Part shown: piece after piece, positions 56,258 through 64,000 of the stretch
Layout: each line of letters begins with the position of its first letter
Position numbering within the stretch: the stretch's first letter is position 1
Assembly: GCA_946902985.2 (NCBI GenBank)
Contig: OX336393.1
Coordinates: 359,892,779 to 359,956,778 of the forward strand
Direction of reading: 5' to 3'
Source of the DNA: Meconema thalassinum
Lineage: Eukaryota; Arthropoda; Insecta; Orthoptera; Tettigoniidae
Length of the DNA: 64,000 nt
Notes under the pieces: generated by a model
Database searches by the model: none
The model's input: the letters and a program-made list of their open reading frames with translations, nothing else
What the model was told of the DNA's origin: nothing
Program-made: the position numbers and the translations under genes

Positions 56258-57434
56258 ATAGACTAAATTGTGGCCTGTATATTAGTGCGTAAGCTAACTG
56301 TAGCAATTTATAATTAGTGATGTAGCCATACGCGAAATCTCTACTTAGTATAAAAGAAAGTCACTGATTTGTGTTTGTTACGGGTAAACTCGAGAACCAC
56401 TGGATGGATTTTGATGCGGTTTCCACCATTCTGTAGAGGATATCTCGAGGCTTATTTCTGTAGAAAATAATTTATTTATGATCAAAGGAAGCCGAACAGT
56501 AATGATTTCAGTGGAAAAGGCAAAAAAAACTGGCGTCCGAGCGCTTTGTAAGCTTACGCTGGGCACACCGTTAAAAATATCTCAATACTATGAGTGTAGG
56601 AATTGTTCAGCATGAAAAGTTCTACAAAAAAGTCCGCGAGGGTATATGTCTATCTTCAATACATCGCCCATTATAAGTGTTTTTTCGTTTTAATTTCTTT
56701 CAAACATGTCCATTCAACTACTAAGGCGACAGAGTACGAGCTAGCAAAGGGCGAATCTATCATCCCTGTTACAGCCTAGCTAGCGGGCGAACCTATTGCC
56801 CCAGATACAGCCAGCAGCAAACCGTTGAGTCGTGTTAAGTTAAGACTTCTGAGAAGGGTGGTTGTGTTTGGAGTTTCCCTGGAAGTGCAACTCGGGTTTT
56901 CTTCATTTCGCCGGTGAACTTTTCGTTCCGCAAAATTCACAGTCAAGTTAAGATTGGACGGAAGGGGGATTTGTGTTTCATGCACGTCGCCATTCTTAAA
57001 TTACGTCTGACAAGAATTTGTTGCACATGCATCTCCATGATAATATAACTAATAGTCCAGTCAGTTATTTTAACCCATCATGCCGAGACGAAAATGGATG
57101 TTGGTCGTTGTTCATTGACACTGGAGAAAAAAAAAGCGCTTATCACGTAATGCATTCTCCCGGGCGAAGCCGGGTCGTGTTGCAAGTAAATAAATAATCA
57201 ATATATTTAATTAACCGTGTTATAACAGAATGTATACTAAACGCATCGTTCATTATTTTTGCTCTATATAAATGGAATGAGGAAATAACAGACAGGCAAA
57301 AGAAATGCTCTCCTCGAATAATGAAGATTGAGGGACTCAGAAAGAGGTATAGCCATTTTTTATTTAGCGTATGATGCATACAAGACAATAATTAATATAT
57401 ATAAATATAGTCTACAAACAAACAATTTTCAGCA
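56258..57434. other. Decayed repeats, no gene recognised
   Basis: 56380-56560 (GAACCACTGGATGGATTTTG) and 57150-57180 (CCCGGGCGAAGCCGGGTCG) look like parts of a dispersed insect repeat often found with the latter phrase. The ORFs are small and unassigned. Confidence 0.35.
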
Positions 57435-57730
57435 TTAGGACCCTTCATGTATGAGCTGCCAGGTCTCGAATCCATGTGGAGAGGCTGCATGGATCTCTTC
57501 TAATGTCCCTGAGTACATATACAGAGGGCATTCCTGCACGATGTGCTTGATGGTTTGCACTTCATATCCACATTCACAGCCAGGCGAGTCTATCCAACCC
57601 CACTGATGTAAGGCTGTTCTAGTTCGAGCACTGCCACATCGAATTCTGTTGAGTCGAGACCAGACAGCTCGAGGGAGATGGAATTCTGGTATTTTGATGG
57701 TAGGATCAATTAGGCCACGAGATGAAGAGG
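57435..57730 (-). pseudogene. LINE ORF2 C-terminus, about 97 codons uninterrupted, no start
   Basis: The minus frame ends at TAA 57435-57437. It reads FHLPRAVWSRLNRIRCG, then WGWIDSPGCECG, then KHIVQECPLYMYSG and a final HEGS. This is the tail of a Jockey/CR1-type reverse transcriptase: LPR-x-x-W-x-x-LNR-x-R-x-G and the CECG...HIV-x-ECP zinc-like motif. The upstream 57731-57942 ORF is in another frame and not recognisably RT, so the copy is truncated. Confidence 0.75.
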
Positions 57731-57949
57731 TAGAAAATTAAACTTGCCATGTATTTCGGGGCGTCGAACAGAGCTGAAGTAAGTTCCATAGCCATGTAAA
57801 TCAGATACGAATGGATAAGAAGATCCATCCCAAAGTCAATGGAAAAAGGGGAAACCGGATCCAACTCAGGAATACCACGGGGTCTCCAACACCTGAGCTC
57901 ACCTGCCATGACCCATTTAAGATGTAGCACTATCCAACACACACACTAA

Positions 57950-58850
57950 TAACGAATTACGAGTATCTTTCCCTGCATACAGTGATATAAAGAATCACAG
58001 CTGTCATAAATGAAGTGTTACAGCAATTTCCTTTTCAGACCAATGGACGTCATCATCGAATTCAACTGAACAGCGAAGGGTAAACTTGGGAGCAAGAGAT
58101 CGAAATAAAATTGGATATTTCTCGCTATGGATGGAGAAATCCCTTTTCTTCTCTTCTCTTCTCTTATATTTCTGTGACATTTTCTGCTACATTAGCCTCT
58201 ACGCGGTTCAATCACAAGCCCATTGAAGCGGCCAGACAGAGAGCACTGCCCGTGAGGAACATGAGACTTGAAGGCGATAAGCCCACATTCAACTGCTTGT
58301 CAAGAAACTTCCTATACTACCGATACGCTTCAATGGGGCTCCGATCTTTAATACAATTTCCGCCAGGCCAGCTCTTGGCGCAGTTTCAACGCAAGTCCAT
58401 TTTAACATGTCACGCCCAGCGTTTACAGGCTATGGACTGAAACCAAGCTTGAAAATTTAACCTACTTAATTACACAATTTGAAACGCAACCACTCCCTGT
58501 TAAAAATGTTAAATGTTTGAAGAATTTTCCATGTCTGTTCAGAGATCTTGCCTACTTTCACCAAGTCCTCCTCATCAGCGGGCACTTGGTACACCCTGCC
58601 CGGACCACCGCTAGAGTATCACATCTAGAGTACCCATAGCTAAATATTCTTTTCCTGTAGGTGAAAACCACGTATATGAAACGCTAAGGTGTATATGTCA
58701 TAAAACTCAAGCTCTTAAACGAGAGGAAGTTAGAAGTTATTGGATTGTTTCAAAATATATCAAGTCATCTAAGTAGTACAAGAAACAGTTTGAATACGAG
58801 TATATTACTATTACAATTATTATGTGTCAACATTTTATGTAATACTGTAG
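57950..58850. other. No recognised gene; 109-codon ORF unassigned
   Basis: The + ORF 58111-58440 starts with a hydrophobic stretch (SSLLFSYISVTFSATLAS) that could imitate a signal peptide, followed by a basic segment. I do not recognise a family and no RNA features support it. Confidence 0.3.
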
Positions 58851-58852
58851 CT

Positions 58853-59236
58853 TGCCACGGTGCGTGAGTCGTTATCGTGTCGGATTACTAACCCCAAGCT
58901 TGTAGGTTCGCTCCTGGCCGTGGTGCGTGATATTTGAAAGGCGACAAAAATCACGACACGCATGTCCTACGATGTTGGCATGTTAAAGAACCGATTTGAA
59001 TTCAGTAGGCCGTGTTCATAATGGCAAAATTAATCTCGGGATTTTCCGCCAACACATAGTTCCTCATTTCTCTACTAGAAAGTGCTATAGTGTCGAAGAG
59101 CTTAGATATCTAACCTCCATGACTCTCATAGTGTGTCAAGGAACAACAAAATTCGACAAGCAAGCTGCACTCTGGGTGTCAAATAACAAAGCTTGCACTC
59201 GACACCCGGGGCCATACGATATTATTATTATTATTT
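58853..59236 (+). repeat. SINE family 2, plus strand, with (ATT)n tail
   Basis: Head GTGCGTGAGTCGTTATCGTG and GGTTCGCTCC, body as at 18097-18572, tail ATTATTATTATTATT at about 59219-59235. Confidence 0.85.
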
Positions 59237-59516
59237 TATGTAATTTAAAGTAATGTATCTTTTTGATAGCTTCGTTGCCCTAGTAGCTATACAGGCCCCA
59301 GATCACTCGCAAACCTAAATGAAAACTTTCGAAGAAATCTGATTTAATATCTTAGGAATTTTTTGTTGGCCGTTCTTTATTTAGCGTTTGGCTTTTAGTG
59401 CTGGGAGTATCCGAGGACATGTTCTGCTCGCCAGAATTTGTAGCTGCTTCTATGTTGACACCCATGGGGTGAGCTACAAGTACTGCCCCGTGTGGATGAG
59501 ATGAAATTAATGAAGT
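59237..59516. other. No feature recognised
   Basis: No ORF or repeat of note. Confidence 0.35.
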
Positions 59517-59750
59517 TGAATGAGCATGTTCAATTTATTTCAATTAATTCCAACTTTGGATACATGATGCCACTAACACCTAGTGGCGAGCGTTGGAACT
59601 TGATAGAGCGTTTCTAACGAAATATAACCTACAAATTTGGATGCACACTACCAATTGTAGTGGGAGGTTATTTTCCATGCCATACATCTATGACATGGGC
59701 CAGTCGGCTTTACTTCCCCTCCGAAGGAAGGCATACTAAAGGATTTTATA
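59517..59750 (-). repeat. SINE family 1 fragment, interrupted by a mariner-like element
   Basis: The body from GCATGTTCAATT to GGAAGGCATACTAAAGG, then the mariner ends. A short piece resembling its continuation (GAAGGATTTTAACGCTCTG) appears at about 60646, after a further small repeat. Confidence 0.7.
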
Positions 59751-60586
59751 AGGTTCATTCAAAAAGTAACGAGCCGGAGGCTGTAATGTGCAAACCGGTG
59801 ACGACATTGGCTAATCGTGGCATGTGTAACGATGTGTGGTTCCGACCAGCGCTTGGAAGGTCACAGCCCGTCGCTAGAGGGCACGGGTGCACGTCACGTG
59901 ACGATACAAAGCGAGCAGCAGCATGCATCAATCGTCCAACGCTGCAAGTCGCATTGCAAACAGTGACATGGAGGCATCAAACGAAGAGCAAATAGATGTT
60001 GTTCGGTTTCTGACAGCGAAAGTGGTAGGGGAAACAGACATTCATCGCCGAATATCACAAGTGTACGGCGAACACTGCATGTCCCTTGCAAGGGTCAAGG
60101 CGTGGCACAAGCGCTTCAGGGAAGGACTGTTGTCGTTAGCCGATGATGCCCGGCCTGGGGCACCCCCCCCCCCCCTGCATTACCGATGACAACGTCCAGC
60201 TGGTTGATGCACTCATTACCCAGGACCGCCGAGTGACAGTGAACGCCATAGCCGCCGTGGTTGGATTGAGCGTCGGAAGTGTGCACACCAGCATGAAGGA
60301 ACGACTGCACTTGCGGAAAGTTTCTGCCCAATGGGTGCCCCACAGTCTTCAACCACACCAGGAAGCATGTCGAATGGCCTACTGTCTTGGTCTTGGTTGG
60401 ACGATTGATGCATGCTGCTGCTCGCTTTGAATCGTCACGTGACGTACACGCGTGCCATCTAGCGTCGGGCAGTGACCTTCCACGCTCTTGTCGAAACCAC
60501 ACCTCGTAACACACGCCACGATTAGCCGATGTCGTCACCGGTTTGCGCATTCCAGCCTCCGGTTCGTTACTTTTTGAACGCACCTT
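59751..60586 (+). mobile_element. Internally deleted mariner-like element with about 195-bp inverted ends
   Basis: AGGTTCATTCAAAAAGTAAC at the left and AGGTGCGTTCAAAAAGTAAC inverted at the right are bordered by TATA, consistent with TA target duplication. Similarity continues to about 59944 and from about 60395, with CGTCACGTGACG in both arms. The interior keeps only the transposase N-terminal domain. Confidence 0.85.
59968..60400 (+). pseudogene. Mariner transposase N-terminal domain, frameshifted at a C13 run, catalytic half deleted
   Basis: MEASNEEQIDVVRFLTAK starts just inside the left inverted end, followed by HRRISQVYGEH..LARVKAWHKRF, the first HTH of SETMAR-type mariners. After the C13 run (60163-60175) the frame shifts and resumes as ITDDNVQLVDALITQDRRV and VGLSVGSVHTSM, then the linker RKVSAQWVPHSL. 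The coding then joins the right inverted arm, so the DDE/D catalytic domain is missing. Upstream Met codons (59923) lie in the inverted end and are less likely starts. Confidence 0.82.
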
Positions 60587-61039
60587 ATAGTTAGTTAGTT
60601 ATTATTGTTTTAAGGGGCGGAACTACGAGGTCATCTGCCCCTGTGAAGGATTTTAACGCTCTGAACCATGGAACGGTAGTGCTTATTGCAACGTTGTTAT
60701 CGGTAGCGCATTTCATCGGTGACTACCATGATTCTAGAAACTGATAATAAATAAATACCACTTACGTCAACTTTCATTTCACTCTCTGGGCTAGCAGAAA
60801 TGAGACTGTTCTTGAATAATTTTGTTTGTTATTTGTTATTTCTTTTATTTTGACTAATTCGAATTAATTTATTCACTTTTTTATTATTTTGGAATTTTTC
60901 AGCTGGTTTTCACTAATTTTGAATATTATGATTGTTTTCTTTTTGGATTTTGATTAATTTGTATTTGTTTTTTTTTAATTTTGTTACCTTTTTGACTATT
61001 TTTGGTATATTTTATAGATTTTAAGTATCCTTTTCGTTA
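60587..61039. other. Small repeat fragments and T-rich sequence
   Basis: GGCGGAACTACGAGGTCATC (60613-60632) is shared with 46825-46850. 60800-61020 is T-rich low complexity. No gene. Confidence 0.45.
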
Positions 61040-61805
61040 TTAGCCTACTTTCGATTTTTGCAAAAAAAATGAAAGTAGACTTATGAGATCAACACAGGGC
61101 CAAAAATTGTGTATCTGTCTGTGTGTGTGTGTATGTGAGTGTGTGAGTGTGTGTACTCTGAATGTCTGTCCCCCCTATCAATTCGAACACGGTGAAACCG
61201 AATTGAACGAAATTTGGTACAGAGGTAGCACTGGCAAAGGGCACCTCAGTGTCATGTTTTATATTGCCGCCATCTTTACCAAAAAGTAATGGCGGTCACT
61301 CAAATGGTCAAAACTTAATAATGCATTACGAACAAACTAATCATCAGATCTTTACCAAATTTGGTATCAACATACCTTCATATGGGACGCGTCTTTTACC
61401 CAAACTACAAGGTCAGGATGGCGGCCGTATGAATTATGCAAACTTTATAATCCATAACATGGGACCCACCAGTTCCGATTATCAAACCAAGAATCGTTTA
61501 ATCTGTTCTAAACGAAGTGGTTCGTTCGAAATTAAAAGTTTATATTGTAATATTATAGTCCAGAAGTGACTTTAAAATTCTGAGTTGTCTCGGTTATTTG
61601 ACAAGATGGTAGCTGATCTCTCGTTTTGACCTATATTTTACTAATTTCAGTATGTTGCATGCAATATAACATACTGATAAAAATTATATGAACTTAATAT
61701 GAAATGAACACGATTTGAAATATACTCCAGTGAAGAAATCGTTCAGTCCAAGTGATTATTTGCTAATACGATGTATGTATTTGATTGGTAACGCTTAAAT
61801 TGTGA

Positions 61806-61880
61806 GTGTACGATTGGCTGAGTGGTTAGTGTTTTCGTCTTTCACCTGGCTGCCCGGGGTTCAAATCCTATTATAGTTGA
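61806..61880 (+). repeat. tRNA-like segment, SINE head or tRNA pseudogene
   Basis: GATTGGCTGAGTGGTTAGTG (box A) and CCCGGGGTTCAAATCC (box B). No convincing acceptor stem or body shared with the other families. Confidence 0.45.
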
Positions 61881-62339
61881 ATTTTTTGCTTGATTTTTTT
61901 TTATATTTATCGTTTTTTGAGTACTAAGACGTTACAAAATAAAGCGTTATATGGTTGTTTTTGCAATGGAAAATATATATTTAATTAAAACAACATTCTC
62001 CACCTGAGTGACGTCTACCAGCCTTCAGTTGTACTATGCAGGAGCCTTGGAGCTAACCACAGCCCCCTAGATGCGAGGTGCGCTCTATACCGGCCAGTTA
62101 ATGAACCCAGTCTTAACGACTGCTAAGAGTAATAATACAATGGCATTCGTTTATTCCTTGTGCACGGAAGTGTTGTTGATAACCTCAAAACTTGCAGTAT
62201 GGATGATTTGGAGATGGATTATTTTGTTATACCATGTATTTAAGATTATAAATTTACGGGTTGCGAAGTTGCTACACATAGGCCTATATCCTCTTTGTAC
62301 GCGACACAGAACAACAACGTGACGTCAGTTTCTGATCTG

Positions 62340-62510
62340 CTCTGATTGACTATTACATTGCTGCAGTCGGGTAGTTGGCAGTCGAGGATAAAATGTTCGA
62401 CTGCCGACTACCGTCTACCGACTGCCAGCTACCAGCTACTAACTGCAACTGCATGTTGTGTATGGTGCCTATAGTATACACGGGGACGAACGCGACTGCC
62501 GACTGCGCAT
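62340..62510. repeat. Short irregular repeats of CGACTGCCGACTAC
   Basis: Variants of ACTGCCGACTAC and its complement TAGTTGGCAGTCG recur five or more times, allowing hairpins; probably the end of a small element inside G. Confidence 0.45.
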
Positions 62511-62916
62511 TGTGGATGGGCCTTATTAGAGCAACGAAGTTTCAATTATTGTAAGTAGTCAGTGTTGATAAAATGAATACCTACGTTGTTTGGAGTGTTT
62601 GCTGATGAAATTGCAAAATGCTGGGGTAAATATTATAAACTATGGTTTGAACGCCACTGCTCAAAATCCTGTGTGCAAATTTGCACTTCGAATAGGAAGA
62701 GATTAGGAGGTGATAACGACGGAGAGTTATAACTATACCCATACATTTCGGAGAAAGTAGGCTATATGTTATTTCCTGATCATCTTGTTTTTACTTTGAG
62801 CAGTTTTTTTTGGGCATATTTCAATTAATTTTGATTTGTTTTAGGGTTTAACTCATGGATTTTGACTAATTTTCAAAGGTCCATTTGCAATAATCACAAA
62901 TATAGCGGTATTTTAC

Positions 62917-63111
62917 TTACCCGGCACAGCCAACATGGCACAGTTCACATAATGCACTATACCCAATATTCCCTCTTACATCTTCAGAAAAGATGCCCCC
63001 ACAGAATAGGCAGTTTGTATCCTGGGTTTCCGGGAGCGTTTCTTCCATGCCAAATGCTGATAAGTGTGATTCGCCGCCATCACGTAAACTTAGTTTCAGA
63101 GCATGAAACAT
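62917..63111 (-). CDS. Cysteine-rich exon-like ORF, possible PHD-like transposase tail
   Basis: 64 codons. The C-terminal half reads NCLFCGGIFSEDVRGN, then CELCHVGCAG. The spacing C-x2-C...C-x2-C-x3-C resembles the PHD-like zinc module C-x2-C...W-x2-C-x2-C-x2-W-x-H-x2-C-A-G found at the end of pogo/CENP-B-type transposases. The final GCCGG is followed directly by GTAAGT, a good splice donor, and TATAG precedes the ORF as a possible acceptor. It could be one exon of a host gene or a transposon relic. Confidence 0.35.
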   Translation of the reverse strand: MFHALKLSLRDGGESHLSAFGMEETLPETQDTNCLFCGGIFSEDVRGNIGYSALCELCHVGCAG

Positions 63112-63114
63112 AGT

Positions 63115-63568
63115 AATGCACTATAGAAGCATCGTTATCTTTATCTTTATCATCTGTATTAACAACAATGTATCTGGGCATGGGTTACTGTGAGGAGCTG
63201 TACTTATTGTATTTCTAAAGAACTAAGAAACAATATGAAAATGAAGTATATATGATAACTAGCACACAAAGAATAGCTGTTGCAAAACTTAAGTGAAAAA
63301 TCTCAAAATTCCAAGGAACACAAAAACTTTCGAGAAACAAAGCACAAGTGCCGACTGCAGTTGGGAAGCAGGTATGTATCCCCTCCTCTTGCACCCTCCA
63401 GCTAAGGAATCCCAACTTGCCTCACGGAAATATCATGGTATTCCAGTTTGGCGATTGCATTCCAATTTTGGTCACTTCCTCTATGTTTTTAGGAGTGTTT
63501 TCCTTAATATTGATATTATAAAATTTTTATTTTCACCTGAAGTCAATATTTATTTAATTGAAAAAATT
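63115..63568. other. No gene seen
   Basis: A 98-codon + ORF (63293-63589) lacks a recognised motif and runs into the next repeat. Confidence 0.35.
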
Positions 63569-63730
63569 ACAGTCAGTCTGAAAGACTAGACGTTAAATCA
63601 TTTCAAATGACGCATGCTACAAATGCTACACATGTTAGAAAAGCTGAGGAGGGCTTCTCGCTTCGCTCGAAGCCCCAGGACCCTTTCAACAGACTCCATT
63701 ACCCATTAACTTAGGCTTCCCGCGCGGGCA
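63569..63730 (+). repeat. AGTCAGTCTGA foldback family, partial copy
   Basis: Starts ACAGTCAGTCTGAAAGACT and matches 49088-49205 to about GGCTTCCCGCGCGGG, where it stops. Confidence 0.75.
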
Positions 63731-63945
63731 CCTCGTTAAGTGTCACCCTGTAATTTGCTCTGACATCCTGCACACCTCTTTAGGAGACACCCTGTATTCT
63801 TATCTGGCATCTTGTATATCTCTTTAGAAGTCACCCTGTATTCTTGTGTGACATCTTGTACAGCTCTATAGGAGTCACCCTGTATTCTTCTCTGCCATCT
63901 TGTACACCTGTTTAAGAGTCACCTTATATTCTCATGTTGACATGT
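63731..63945 (+). repeat. Tandem repeat, 44-bp period
   Basis: CACCCTGTATTCTT-type starts recur at 44-bp spacing, each followed by TGACATCTTGTACAGCTCTT-type text; nearly five units. It may continue beyond the foldback fragment in other copies. Confidence 0.82.
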
Positions 63946-64000
63946 TCTCATTATTTTGTTTTTGTTTCTCAGTTTAATTTCTTGGTTTTATATTCCTCAT

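Larger units (their letters stand above)
61040..62789 (-). mobile_element. Double-hairpin element G (HINE-like), cargo type 1 remnant
   Basis: The right end TTAGCCTACTTTCG is at 61040, then GTAGACTTATGAGATC, (GT)n at about 61120-61150 and part of one type 1 unit (GAAATTTGGTACAGAGGTAG, then GCCGCCATCTTTACC). The left end CTTGTT is at 62784-62789, with the stem around ATGTTATTTCCTGATCAT. Most of the interior is different sequence, including a tRNA-like segment. Confidence 0.7.

Noticed and set aside
16538..61880. Several tRNA genes
   Set aside because: Each has box A and box B but is followed by a shared SINE body or lacks a complete acceptor stem; treated as tRNA-derived SINE heads.

Overview
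This window is repeat-dense animal DNA, almost certainly from an arthropod and most likely from a large-genome insect. I suggest a polyneopteran such as an orthopteran or stick insect, but that is inference. The support is an insect-type Ty3/Gypsy retrotransposon, several Tc1/mariner relics flanked by TA, LINE reverse-transcriptase tails, many tRNA-headed SINEs, abundant microsatellites, and no compact gene arrangement. I found no convincing host gene. The one small candidate is a cysteine-rich exon-like ORF at 62917-63111, which is as likely to be a transposase tail.

Region 1.4-16.7 kb: a nearly complete Gypsy element lies on the minus strand (1794-16533). Its LTRs are about 3.9 kb, unusually long. 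It is flanked by the 4-bp repeat GTAT and interrupts an older SINE. The two LTRs differ at only about ten sites, so the insertion is recent. Its gag has one in-frame stop, pol lies in the +1 frame relative to gag across an A8 run, and pol has Tyr where the first catalytic Asp of RNase H is expected. Everything else in pol looks intact: protease DTGS, RT YVDD, integrase HHCC and D,D-35-E.

Region 16.7-25.7 kb: deleted Tc1/mariner-like elements and foldbacks (16672-17205, 17248-17697, 23454-24305), nested SINEs, and a possible hAT-like shell (22775-24471).

Regions 20.4-21.8, 25.8-28.3, 35.3-37.2, 38.8-41.3, 42.4-43.5, 44.9-46.5 and 61.0-62.8 kb: seven copies of one non-autonomous superfamily. 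All share the right end (a hairpin closing in GGCTAA) and six retain the left end (AACAAG plus a short hairpin). Their interiors are different tandem arrays. The structure resembles Helentron-associated interspersed elements (HINE/DINE-like). Two of the cargo types are packed with the motif AAGATGGCGGC and its reverse complement, which matches the YY1/Pleiohomeotic site. This is the most interesting pattern in the window.

The rest holds SINE families with target-site duplications, mariner and Tc1 pseudogenes (28.8, 30.7-31.3, 44.3, 59.8 kb), LINE tails (55.5, 57.4 kb), inverted foldback pairs (30.2-32.4, 49.1-50.7, 51.2-52.2 kb) and short tandem repeats. The layout is a record of nested insertions; the coding parts belong to mobile elements and show no sign of forming a host pathway.
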